This document shows, piece after piece, positions 15,392-23,646 of a DNA stretch of 64,000 bases (positions within the stretch are counted from its first letter, which is position 1; each line of letters begins with the position of its first letter). This DNA is from JACVRM01 sp963839815. GTDB taxonomy: Bacteria; Actinomycetota; Thermoleophilia; Gaiellales; Gaiellaceae. The notes under the pieces are model-generated. The model was not told the origin of the DNA. It saw only the letters and a program-made list of their open reading frames with translations, and did no database searches. The stretch is taken from NCBI GenBank assembly GCA_963839815.1, contig CAWIWF010000007.1:62001-126000 (forward strand). Reading direction: 5' to 3'. Both the position numbers and the translations under genes were made by a program.

Positions 15392-16063
15392 CTAGAGCGG
15401 GTCGCCCGCTCCGATGCGCTCCCGAACCTGTGCCATCCACTTGAGGCTCTGCAGGTAGGCGAGCGACTTCGGGCGCCGCAGCACCTCGGCGGTCGCGAGG
15501 CTCTGAAGGAATTCCTGCGGCCCGTCGAAGGCGCGCATGCGGAGGCCGCCGGTGCCGACCCCCTGCAGCACGTGGGCGTCCGAGCCGGCCCCCATCGTCA
15601 GCCCGTACTTGCGCGCGAAGCGGAGCGCCTCCTCGTTGAAGCTCTCGAACAGGAGCCGCGCGTTGTAGACCTCGAAGACGTCGATGTCCCCCAGGTGCCG
15701 GTGCAGCATGGCGGGATCCGGGATGGCATGCAGTCGATCGAAGGGGTGGGGGAGGTAGATGACGCCGCCCTGCGCCCGGATGGCTGCGATCGTGTCCGTG
15801 AACGACATCCCGCGCGGGATCTCCTCGCGCAGGAAGAGTCCGATCACCTCGCCCTGGTCGTCCGTCTTGATCTCCTCGCCCGGGATGACGATCAGGTCAC
15901 GGCCGCGGGCGAGCTCGACCGCTTCCTGCGCGCCGCCGAAGACGTTGTGGTCGGTGACGGCGATCGCGCCGAGGCCGATCGCCTCGGCGTGGTCGAGCAG
16001 TTCGGCAGGCTCGACAGCGCAGTCGTGCGACCACGACGTGTGCATGTGCAGGTCGCAGATCAG
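15392..16063 (-). CDS. PHP-domain phosphoesterase (apparent CTG start)
   Basis: A 223-residue metal-dependent phosphoesterase of the PHP superfamily. The metal ligands are visible in DLHMHTSWSHDC, AVTDHN, IPGEEIKT, YLPHPFDR and GSDAHVLQGVG. The family N-terminus (I/V-DLHxHT) requires a start a few codons before the first ATG. The only suitable codon is CTG at 16063, which overlaps the TGA stop of the glycosyltransferase as CTGA and gives MICDLHMHTSWSHDC. Starting at the internal ATG (16045) would lose the first metal histidine. The substrate is unknown; similar proteins act on nucleotide or sugar phosphates. Confidence 0.85.
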   Translation of the reverse strand: MICDLHMHTSWSHDCAVEPAELLDHAEAIGLGAIAVTDHNVFGGAQEAVELARGRDLIVIPGEEIKTDDQGEVIGLFLREEIPRGMSFTDTIAAIRAQGGVIYLPHPFDRLHAIPDPAMLHRHLGDIDVFEVYNARLLFESFNEEALRFARKYGLTMGAGSDAHVLQGVGTGGLRMRAFDGPQEFLQSLATAEVLRRPKSLAYLQSLKWMAQVRERIGAGDPL

Positions 16064-17140
16064 CCAGTCGCGCTGCGCCCGAGCGAGCCGGACGTCGGCG
16101 CGCGGCGCTTGGCGACGAGCTCTTCGTAGACCGCGTCGAGCTCGGCGGCGACCTCGGCGAACGACTCGCGCTCGGCGTCGCGACGCGCCTCCTGGCCCAG
16201 CCGATCACGAAGCTCTCGATCCTCGGCGAGCCGCGCGACGGCCGCCGAGGCGAGCTCGGGCTGTTGGGCGAGGCCCGGAGGAGAGGCGATCGCGGCGCCT
16301 GCGGCCTTCGCCTCGAGGAGTGCCCGCGGTAGGCCCGTGGGCGAGGGGACGAAGATCGCGGCCTCGCGGAGCAGTTCGGCCCGCGCGGCGCCGTCACGCA
16401 GCGTCCGCACGTGGACCCGGCCTGCGAGCGCCCGCGGCAGCGGCGGGCGGCCGCTCAAGCGGTTTGTCCGCAGGAAGACGAGCTCCCAGTCGGGCAGCTC
16501 GCCGAGCGCGCGGGCGACTGCTCGGCCGAGCAGCCGCTCGCCGGCGCGCCACTCGGCGACGACCAGGCGTCGCTTGCGCCCGGCCGGTGGCAGCGCAGGG
16601 TCGACGCCGAGCGGCACGACGCGGAAGTCGCCGGGGAAGCGCTCGGCGGCAGCGGCGGCGGTGAGCGGCGAGGTCGCGACGAGCGCGTCGAGACGGGCGA
16701 GCAGCCGCAGGCGCTGGTTCCTGGCCGGCGGGATAGCGCGAGGCGTTCAGGCGAGAGGAAGGTGGCGACGGCGAGCGTATGAGCATCTCTCAGGGCCAGG
16801 TACGAGAGGCTCGGGAGCCCGGGCTCGAAGCCGTGGACGACGTCGTAGCGTCCGCGGCGCGAGCGCGAGGACGAGATTGGTGCGGACGCCGACGGGCACG
16901 CCGAGCGCGCTGCGTCGCGAGACGGGCAGAGCAGGGCCGAGCGCGATCACATCGGCGGCCAGCCCGTCCTCGAGCGCACGACGGCCCGCGATCAGGTCGC
17001 GAGCACGGTTCGAAGGGCGCGAGCACGGTGACGTCGTGCCCCCGCTTGCGCAACTCCGCGGCCACGCCGGCGACGTGCTCGTTCACGTCGTGCGGCTGCG
17101 ACCAGGCAAACGGCGTGACGAGACAGACGCGTAGCGCCAT
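16060..17140 (-). pseudogene. GT4-type glycosyltransferase broken by three frame shifts
   Basis: Pieced together across frames, this is a complete GT-B glycosyltransferase. The N-terminus is MALRVCLVTPFAWSQPHDVN with HVAGVAAELRKRGHDVTVLAP. The middle has VIALGPALPVSRRSALGVPV, then YDVVHGFEPGLPSLSYLAL, then VATSPLTAAAAAERFPGDF. The C-terminal sugar-nucleotide domain ends in FVPSPTGLPRALLEAKAAG. The frame changes near 17014 (extra A in AAGGGC), near 16861 and near 16730. All pieces are still well conserved with sensible codon use, so recent decay or sequencing indels are both possible. Family role: transfer of a sugar to lipid or polysaccharide. Confidence 0.75.
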
Positions 17141-17349
17141 GGGCGCCAGCGAGTCTATGCGTCGTCCCTGAGCGAGCAGGGCGCCAGAAGCACTACGAGC
17201 GCTCGTCCAGAACGGGACACGTTCGTGGGTAAAGACCCCTACGGCCGTGATGCACAGGGCACGACTCAGCTCACGGCGTTAGAGATCACGCGGACTGGGG
17301 TATGCGTCAGACACCACTGGGGATCGTGTCAAGAATGAGGAGGTTTTCC

Positions 17350-19593
17350 ATGTCATCTACTGCGGCCCGGCGCAGACGACTTCCTGTCCGTCTCGCCCTC
17401 GTGCTGACGCTGCTGCTCGTCGCCTTCACGTCGAGGGCGGCGGCGCACGAGTTCGATCATCCAATGCCCTCGTTCTCGGCCAACGCGCCAGCCGGCACCG
17501 GCTTCAACAGCGGTGGGCCCGGCGCGCGCTGGGAGCTCGTCACGACGTTTCCGACGGGCAATCCGCACACCGACATCGACTTCTTCACCCAGGGCGGTGA
17601 GACCTACGCGGCGGTCGGAACTCTCGGGATTGGCCCGAACGGCGGCGGCCAGACGATTGTGCAGCTGACCCGCGGCGGGGCGGTCGCCCCGTCGTACGTG
17701 TCGAGCCAGCCTTCGGCCTCCTGTCTCAGCAACCCGGCGGCCGCGCTCGGCCTTCAGCACGACGTCGAGGCGACCCCGAAGGGCGCGACCATCCTCAACG
17801 CGCCGAACATGCTCGCCGTCCGCAAGGACGCCCAGCTGATCATCGACGCGACCGATGCCGAGGGTCGCTGCCACGACCAGGGTGTCGCGGGCTTCGTCGG
17901 AGCCCCTCAGGGCGGGCTCGAGATCGTCGACATCACCAACGTCCGCGACCCAGTCGAGATCGCCCTCACGAGCCACGTCGGGGAGGCGCACACCGTCAAC
18001 GTCGACCCGAAGCGGCCCTGGATCGCCTACGCCGTCACATCCGACGCGGTGTCGGTCGTCGGCCGAAAGCGCCAGAACGAGGTACCCGGCTCCGGCGATC
18101 GCTGGGACCTCGACGGGTTCGAGGTCGTCGATCTCTCCTCGTGCATGTTCTTCCCGGCCGGGACGACGGTCGCCGAGAAGCGCACCCTCTGCCGGCCGAC
18201 CGTGTACCGCTACCGGTTCCCGACCACGGAGATGGCCCTCGGCCATACGAGCCAGGGGTCGGTCTACGGCTGCCATGAGCTCGAGATCTACGCCAACGAC
18301 CTGCTGACCTGCGGGTCGGGGAACGCGGCCATCGTGCTCGACATGGGCGGTGCCTTTGACAAGGCCGGCAAGCCGCGCGGCACGCCGCTCCCGTGCAACC
18401 TGCGCGCGAGCTCGTCGGTGGCGCCGTTCGGCACGGGGGCGCTCGTCACCGACTGCGTGATCGGCAAGAACGGGGAGAACCTCGACATCCCCACGTGGCT
18501 CGCCAGCGGTGCGCCGTCGCTCCAGGGCGTCCGTTATGTGGGCAGCGTTCACCACATGGGCCGGGGAGCCGGAGGAGCGGCGACCCCGACCTACAGCTCG
18601 GACCAGGACATCGACTTCGATCACGAGCTCGAGCTCTCCGGCTCCGGCCGGCTGATCCTCGCGACCGACGAGCGCGGCGGCGGCGTCGTTCCGCCGGGCG
18701 CGTCGTGCTCGCCTGGAGTCGACAACACGGCCGGGAACGGCGGCATTCACGCGTATCGGGTCAACGCCCTCGACACGACCCTGCCGTCGACGGCTGCCGA
18801 GGCATGGGAGCCGTACGCGCGCACCCCGGAAGGAGCGAAGGCGATCTACCGGGCGCCGATTCGGACGAAGCCGCAGACGTCGCTCTGCACGGCGCACGTC
18901 TTCCAGCAGATCCCGGGCCAGAACCGCATCTTCATGGGCTGGTACTCCCAGGGGACGCAGGTCGTGGACTTCACCGAGTACAAGGACGGGACGGTCCGGT
19001 TCCGCGAGGCGGGCTGGTTCATCCCGGAGCACGCGAACGAGTGGGTCTCTCACATCTTCAAGACCCAGCAGAACGCCAACGGCACGTGGACGTACTGGGG
19101 AGCGACCGGGGACTTCGCGCTGGGCGAGGCGGGCCGCAGCGCGATCGACGTCTACAAGGTGACGCTGCCCGCGCCGCCGGTTCCCGGAGCCAACAAGACC
19201 GTCCCGCCGCCCAAGCAGCAGGATGAGGAGTGCGACGAGGAGGACGGTGTCGAGCTGCAGGGGCCGTACAGCGTCAGCCCGGGCAGCCAGCTCCTCTACA
19301 CCGTCACGTACCGCAACAACGGCCAGCGCAAGGACAAGGGCTGCAAGATCAAGCACGAGCTCGACGACGACCAGCGCCTGGTCGCCGCCGCCGGAACGAC
19401 CTACGACCCGGTGAGCCACAGCCTCACGTGGGAGGTCGGCGAGGTGCCGGCCGGAGAGACGCGCGACCTGTTCGTCGCGACCGCCGTCCCGGACGTCGTG
19501 CCCCTTCACACGACGATCGAGAGCCGGGTCTCCTTCGCCGGTCTTCCGCCCGAGGCGTCGCCGTCGGCGACCCTCGTAACGGAGATTCGCTAG
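17350..19593 (+). CDS. Secreted LVIVD-like beta-propeller protein with C-terminal DUF11-type domain
   Basis: A 747-residue exported protein. A signal peptide spans about residues 1-32 (twin positive patch RRRRLPVR, hydrophobic LALVLTLLLVAF, cleavage near RAAA/HEF). The body contains LVIVD-like repeats, for example GGLEIVDITNVRDPVEIALTSH and the following HTVNVDP. The last 130 residues form an immunoglobulin-like DUF11 region (SVSPGSQLLYTVTYRNNG ... LTWEVGEVPAGETRDL) after a proline/acid linker. The ATG at 17350 has a GAGGAGG site 6 nt upstream; two earlier in-frame starts lack one. Probable surface or matrix protein, exact role unknown. The upstream 209 nt hold promoter sequence only. Confidence 0.75.
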   Translation: MSSTAARRRRLPVRLALVLTLLLVAFTSRAAAHEFDHPMPSFSANAPAGTGFNSGGPGARWELVTTFPTGNPHTDIDFFTQGGETYAAVGTLGIGPNGGGQTIVQLTRGGAVAPSYVSSQPSASCLSNPAAALGLQHDVEATPKGATILNAPNMLAVRKDAQLIIDATDAEGRCHDQGVAGFVGAPQGGLEIVDITNVRDPVEIALTSHVGEAHTVNVDPKRPWIAYAVTSDAVSVVGRKRQNEVPGSGDRWDLDGFEVVDLSSCMFFPAGTTVAEKRTLCRPTVYRYRFPTTEMALGHTSQGSVYGCHELEIYANDLLTCGSGNAAIVLDMGGAFDKAGKPRGTPLPCNLRASSSVAPFGTGALVTDCVIGKNGENLDIPTWLASGAPSLQGVRYVGSVHHMGRGAGGAATPTYSSDQDIDFDHELELSGSGRLILATDERGGGVVPPGASCSPGVDNTAGNGGIHAYRVNALDTTLPSTAAEAWEPYARTPEGAKAIYRAPIRTKPQTSLCTAHVFQQIPGQNRIFMGWYSQGTQVVDFTEYKDGTVRFREAGWFIPEHANEWVSHIFKTQQNANGTWTYWGATGDFALGEAGRSAIDVYKVTLPAPPVPGANKTVPPPKQQDEECDEEDGVELQGPYSVSPGSQLLYTVTYRNNGQRKDKGCKIKHELDDDQRLVAAAGTTYDPVSHSLTWEVGEVPAGETRDLFVATAVPDVVPLHTTIESRVSFAGLPPEASPSATLVTEIR

Positions 19594-20338
19594 TCCAGCG
19601 GCGCTCGGGGCGGCGGCGCGACGTCGCCGCCCCGGGTCGCCGTCACTGCTCGGTCGACTGGGCGCACGACGACGCCCTCGTCGTTGCGCAGGACGAGCTC
19701 CTCGTCTCCCAAGCGAAGCGTGCGAGGTCGTCCCGTGACCGCTACGACCTCGATGCCGGCAAGACGTCCGAGCGGGCGCTCCCCCGGTGAGTCCGCGGAC
19801 TCCGTATAGCGTTCGAGGATCGGTGCCAGCACCTCGCCGAGGACGGCCAGGATGAGCAGGACCGCGAAGAACTGCCAGCCCGTCTCCTCGTCGCGGAGTA
19901 GCACGGCGGTGAGGTCGCGGCGGCGAGAGTGGCGGCCGCGGCTGTCGCCGGGTAGAGCGTCCCGATCAGGCGCGGCGAGCTGAGCATCAGCCGGTTGGTG
20001 CTGATGAGCAGCAGGGCGAGCGTCCAGATCAGCGCGGTCCCGAGCACCTTCCAGTACCCGTCGCTCTCGTGCTCGACCCAGATCTGCTCGGCCCAGATGA
20101 CGTAGCCGAACAGCGCGAGCACGATCCCGGCGTAGCCGACGAGCGGGGAGGCACGCCGGGCAAGCAGAGCGACCCCCGAGGTGAGCGCCGAGCCGGCGAC
20201 GAACGTCGCGGCCAGGGTGGCGAAGATCTTCCCCTCGGTCTCGCCGAGGTCGCCGCTCAGGACGGCCGCGATGGCGACGAGCGCGGCGACCCCGGCCAGG
20301 GCCGCCGCACCCAGAAGGAAGGTCCGGCGTAGAGACAC
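19590..20338 (-). pseudogene. Multi-pass membrane protein with a likely frameshift
   Basis: Two adjoining frames read as one protein. The first (GTG 20338) gives MSLRRTFLLGAAALAGVAAL and five hydrophobic helices as far as LYPATAAAATLAAAT. The second begins LTAVLLRDEETGW, continues with one more helix (FFAVLLILAVLGEVLAPIL) and ends in a soluble domain (RLGDEELVLRNDEGVVVRP). The switch lies at about 19908-19920. If read as two genes they would overlap by 160 nt, which is unlikely. The start is 3 nt from the stop of inositol phosphate synthase, so it is the last gene of that operon. Function unknown. Confidence 0.6.
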
Positions 20339-20340
20339 CG

Positions 20341-21804
20341 CTACGCCTTCGCGGTCACCTTGGCCGGCTTGCGCGCGTTCTCGCGGATGAACGTCTCGAC
20401 GGCCTCGTAGGCGTCGTCGTCCGTGATCTGCTTCGGCGGCGACTTCATCAGGTAGGCGCTCGGCCCTTCGAGCGCACCGCCGAGCCCCTTGTTCAGGGCC
20501 AGCTTCGCGAGGCGCACCGCGTCGATGACGATGCCGGCCGAGTTGGGCGAGTCCCAGACCTCGAGCTTGAGCTCGACGTTCAGCGGCACGTCGCCGAAGC
20601 TCGAGCCCTCCATGCGGATGTAGGCCCACTTGCGGTCGGTCAGCCACGGCACGTGGTCGGACGGGCCGACGTGCACGTTGCCGGCGCCGAGGTCGTAGTC
20701 GAGCATCGACGTGACCGCGTTGGTCTTCGAGATCTTCTTCGACTCGAGGCGCTCGCGCTCGAGCATGTTGAGAAAGTCCGAGTTGCCGCCGACGTTCAGC
20801 TGCATCGTGCGGTCGAGGTGGACGCCGCGCTCGCGGAACAGGCTCGTCAGCACACGGTGCGTGATCGTGGCGCCGACCTGCGACTTGATGTCGTCGCCGA
20901 TGATCGGCAGGCCGGCGTCCTCGAAGCGGCGCGCGAAGTGCCCGCCCTTGGCGATGAAGACCGGCATGCAGTTCACCATCGCGCAGCCCGCCTGGAGGAT
21001 CTGCTCCGCGTACCACTTGGTGGCCTGCTCGGAGCCGACCGGCAGGTAGTTGACGACAACGTCCGTGCCCGTCTCCTTGAGGATCTCGACCACGTCGTCG
21101 GTGTCGCCGGGCGCCTTCTCGGTCACCTCGGACAGGTACTTGCCGATGCCGTCGTGCGTCATGCCGCGGGAGACGGTCACACCCGTCTTCGGCACCTCGG
21201 AGAACTTGATCGTGTCGTTCGGCGGCGCCCAGATCGCGTCGGCGAGATCGACGCCGACCTTGCCCTTGACGACGTCGAACGCAGCGGTGAACTCGATGTC
21301 GCGGATGTGGTAGCCGCCGAGATTGACGTGCATGAGGCCGGGGACGAACTTGTCGTCCGGCGCGTCCTTGTAGTACTCGACGCCCTGGAGCAGCGAGTTC
21401 GCGCAGTTGCCGGCGCCGATGATCGCAACGCGCACCTTCTCGTCGGAGCGGCGGTGGCCGTTCCGGCTTCCATTCGTGCTGGCCATCTGTTTCCTTCCCG
21501 TGTCGACGCCGAGGCGCTCGGCGAGCGTCTCGACGATGAGGTCATTTGTTGACCGCCGGCGCTCGGAGGCGCGGCGGCTCAGCTTCTCCTTGAGCTCGCG
21601 CGGCATGCGGAGCAGGACGTCCCCGGAGCGGCCCGGAGCGGTGCTACGGCGACCGCTGGGCGTGAAGGGGACGGCGAAGCGGGCGGCGAGGATCGAGACG
21701 GCGAGATCGTTGAGCCCCGTCTTCTGGCTCGCCACCTCCTCGGCCAGCCGCTCCTTGAGGGCGGCGGGGAGACGCACCAGCACGCCGCTGCGGTTCGTTG
21801 CCAC
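20341..21804 (-). CDS. ino1: Myo-inositol-1-phosphate synthase fused to N-terminal tandem ribbon-helix-helix domain
   Basis: Residues 107-487 form a complete NAD-dependent inositol-3-phosphate synthase of the actinobacterial type: VRVAIIGAGNCANSLLQGVEYY, the NYLPVGSEQATKWYAEQIL region, GDDIKSQVGATITHRVL, and the QLNVGGNSDFLNML and GPSDHVPWL motifs. Residues 1-100 are extra. They contain two Arc-type ribbon-helix-helix units: GVLVRLPAALKERL...LNDLAVSILAARF, and DVLLRMPRELKEKL...TNDLIVETLAERL. An internal ATG at 21486 has GGAAGGA 5 nt upstream, so a stand-alone 381-aa synthase may also be made. The upstream spacer holds a phased GCTAGC array (21813-21865), a natural target for the RHH pair. Confidence 0.9.
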   Translation of the reverse strand: MATNRSGVLVRLPAALKERLAEEVASQKTGLNDLAVSILAARFAVPFTPSGRRSTAPGRSGDVLLRMPRELKEKLSRRASERRRSTNDLIVETLAERLGVDTGRKQMASTNGSRNGHRRSDEKVRVAIIGAGNCANSLLQGVEYYKDAPDDKFVPGLMHVNLGGYHIRDIEFTAAFDVVKGKVGVDLADAIWAPPNDTIKFSEVPKTGVTVSRGMTHDGIGKYLSEVTEKAPGDTDDVVEILKETGTDVVVNYLPVGSEQATKWYAEQILQAGCAMVNCMPVFIAKGGHFARRFEDAGLPIIGDDIKSQVGATITHRVLTSLFRERGVHLDRTMQLNVGGNSDFLNMLERERLESKKISKTNAVTSMLDYDLGAGNVHVGPSDHVPWLTDRKWAYIRMEGSSFGDVPLNVELKLEVWDSPNSAGIVIDAVRLAKLALNKGLGGALEGPSAYLMKSPPKQITDDDAYEAVETFIRENARKPAKVTAKA

Positions 21805-21812
21805 GCAGTCAG

Positions 21813-21865
21813 GCTAGCAGGAGAGCTAGACGGCTGCTAGCACTCGAGTGCTAGCACGCGCTAGC
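21813..21865. promoter_or_regulatory. Phased GCTAGC operator array with a perfect 22-bp palindrome
   Basis: Four GCTAGC hexamers (21813, 21836, 21850, 21860) and one GCTAGA (21825) lie 10-14 bp apart, about one helical turn. The two middle boxes with flanks form a perfect palindrome: TGCTAGCACTC followed by its exact complement GAGTGCTAGCA (21835-21856). The array fills the 56-nt gap between the phosphatidyltransferase stop and the RHH-MIPS start, and the last box includes that stop codon. It is the best candidate operator in the window. Confidence 0.75.
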
Positions 21866-22592
21866 GTGAGCGAAGCTGCGTGCGCACGCTCAGTACGCGC
21901 TGCAAGACGGTGATCCACGCGGTCGCTGCGAGCAGGTAGATCGCCCACTGAAGCGAGAGCCAGGGCGCCAGGATGAGACCGACCGAGATGACGACGACGC
22001 GCTCGGCGCGGCTGCCTATGCCGACGTCGCCGCGCAGGCCGAGCGCCTCCGCGCGAGCGCGGGTGTAGCTGACCAGGAAGGAGCCCCCGAGCGCGCCGAT
22101 CAGAGCGCCGAGCGCGAGCTCGTTGCCGTCGCGCATGAAGATGAGCGCGATCGCCCCCAGCATGATGGCTTCGCTCAGGCGGTCCGTGGTCGAGTCGACG
22201 AAGGCGCCGAAGGGTGTCGCCCTCCCGGTGGAACGGGCGAGAGCGCCGTCGAGGATGTCCAGCACGCTGCCCGTGATGAACAGTGCCGCGCCGACCCAGA
22301 ACGCCGCCAGCTCGTTGCGGTACTCGAAGTAGACGACGACCGATGCCACGGCGCAGAAGGTGACGCCGGCCGCGGTGAGCGCGTTCGGCGAGACAGGCGT
22401 GCGGCCGAGGTGCCCGACGCCGGAGGCGGCTGCGCGCCTGACACCGTCGATGTAGCCGCGCTGGATGCGGTCGAAGCCTCTGCGCGGCGCTTCGGCGCTC
22501 GGGTCGGGCGGCGGGGCGGCCGCACGTTCGCGGAAGCGGCGCCGCTGGCCGCGGCGGCCCGGCTGTCTCCGGGGCTCGGTCGCTCGGGGCAT
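21861..22592 (-). CDS. CDP-alcohol phosphatidyltransferase, probable phosphatidylinositol phosphate synthase
   Basis: A 243-residue membrane enzyme that joins a CDP-diacylglycerol headgroup to an alcohol. The CDP-alcohol signature is complete as DILDGALARSTGRATPFGAFVDSTTDR (D-x2-DG-x2-AR-x8-G-x3-D-x3-D). About six helices follow. Its immediate neighbour is inositol-phosphate synthase, which makes inositol-1-phosphate the likely acceptor, as in the actinobacterial PgsA1/PIS enzyme (inference from context). The N-terminal 45 residues are basic and disordered. It starts 10 nt after the PAP2 gene on the same strand. Confidence 0.85.
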   Translation of the reverse strand: MPRATEPRRQPGRRGQRRRFRERAAAPPPDPSAEAPRRGFDRIQRGYIDGVRRAAASGVGHLGRTPVSPNALTAAGVTFCAVASVVVYFEYRNELAAFWVGAALFITGSVLDILDGALARSTGRATPFGAFVDSTTDRLSEAIMLGAIALIFMRDGNELALGALIGALGGSFLVSYTRARAEALGLRGDVGIGSRAERVVVISVGLILAPWLSLQWAIYLLAATAWITVLQRVLSVRTQLRSR

Positions 22593-22602
22593 CCGGCCCA
22601 GG

Positions 22603-23361
22603 CTAGGCGAAGCGAGCGGACAGGCGCTCGCGCAGCGGCCTGCGGTACACGATGGCGCCGGCCACGGCTGCGACCAGGACGCCGGCGGCGATGTCGAGCC
22701 AGTAATGGTTGCCCGTCGCCATCACGACGATCCAGACCCAGACGGGCCAGGCCAGCCAGACGGCCTTGAGGATCCGCGAGCGTACGAGCGAGGCCATCAC
22801 GAGCCCGAGGATGAGGGCGTCGGCCGCGTGCAGGCTGGGGACGGCCGCGTACGGGTTGGACGCCAGCTCGATCACCGCGCTGCCGTGCGTCAGCCCGCCG
22901 AAGCCGGCGAGCGAGTCCGCAAAGCCGTGGTCGGGAAACATCCGCGGCGGGGCTGTCGGCAGGAGCACGTAGCCGACGAGGCCCGTGACGTTGGCGAGCA
23001 TGACCGTGTTCCGCAGCCGGTAGAAGGCGTCGTTCCGGCGCAGGTACACCCAGAGCAGCGTCAGCCCGAGCACCGTGAACTGGGAGCCCCAGTAGGTCCA
23101 CGACGCCATCGCCATCAGCGCGTCCGAGCGGTGCAGGACGGCCTGGAGGTCCAGCTCGATCAGCGAGTGGAGCCGACGCTCGATGTCGATGATCGCGAGA
23201 CCGTTGTCGAACGCCCTCCCCGGATCGCGGTCGGCGACGCCCCGGGCCACCTGGTAGGCGAGCAGGAAGCCGAACCAGAGTGAGAGCTGGAAGCCGAGGT
23301 CGGCCCACCCGCGAGGGAGGAAACGGCGTTCGGCGGGAGCGGCTGCGGCGGTCGTCGACAT
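22603..23361 (-). CDS. PAP2-superfamily membrane phosphatase/inositolphosphotransferase-like
   Basis: A 252-residue polytopic protein of the PAP2/phosphatidic-acid-phosphatase superfamily. The three active-site motifs are present: LLPTAPPRMFPDHGF, PSLHAADAL (PSxH), and GNHYWLDIAAG (with the nucleophilic His region). Members of this branch in actinobacteria act on lipid phosphates or transfer inositol phosphate to glycolipids. The position directly upstream of the phosphatidylinositol-type transferase and inositol synthase supports a role in inositol lipid synthesis, but simple phosphatidate phosphatase activity cannot be excluded. Confidence 0.83.
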   Translation of the reverse strand: MSTTAAAAPAERRFLPRGWADLGFQLSLWFGFLLAYQVARGVADRDPGRAFDNGLAIIDIERRLHSLIELDLQAVLHRSDALMAMASWTYWGSQFTVLGLTLLWVYLRRNDAFYRLRNTVMLANVTGLVGYVLLPTAPPRMFPDHGFADSLAGFGGLTHGSAVIELASNPYAAVPSLHAADALILGLVMASLVRSRILKAVWLAWPVWVWIVVMATGNHYWLDIAAGVLVAAVAGAIVYRRPLRERLSARFA

Positions 23362-23558
23362 GGCTGGGAGCGCGGGCGAAGCAGACAGTGTAAATGAGAC
23401 CGTTTGGTGCCCAGCGGCAGGATTCCTGCCGCCGCGGACGGCAGGCGCGCGGGCGGCGGCGAGCCTCGTGGCACCGTCCTCGCGCCCTGGCCGAGTTCGG
23501 TCTTGATCGGCGGAGGGCGGCTCTGCCGCCAGCAGCCACGACGCGCGCAGTCGCGTGT

Positions 23559-23646
23559 GCTCGACGAGGGGGCCCGCGGGGGAAACCGGGTTTCCCCACG
23601 GGAGCGAGACCGGGTGCCGCCTCGAGGCGGCGCCCGCGAGCGACTA
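23559..23646. repeat. Diverged two-hairpin repeat element
   Basis: A distant copy of the array at 907-1323 with the same order of parts: a GGGGAAACC/GGTTTCCCC hairpin, then GGAGCGAG, then a C/G hairpin (here the perfect palindrome GCCGCCTCGAGGCGGC), then GCGACTAG. It ends at the moaA stop, as copy 3 ends at the stop of its neighbour. The rest of the 282-nt spacer (23362-23643) holds another palindrome, CGGCAGGATTCCTGCCG near 23420, and no gene. Confidence 0.65.

Noticed and set aside
17353..19509. 718-codon open frame antisense to the secreted protein
   Set aside because: GC-rich codon bias keeps the antisense frame open. The product is Arg/Asp-rich with no domain, while the plus strand has a signal peptide, SD site and repeats.
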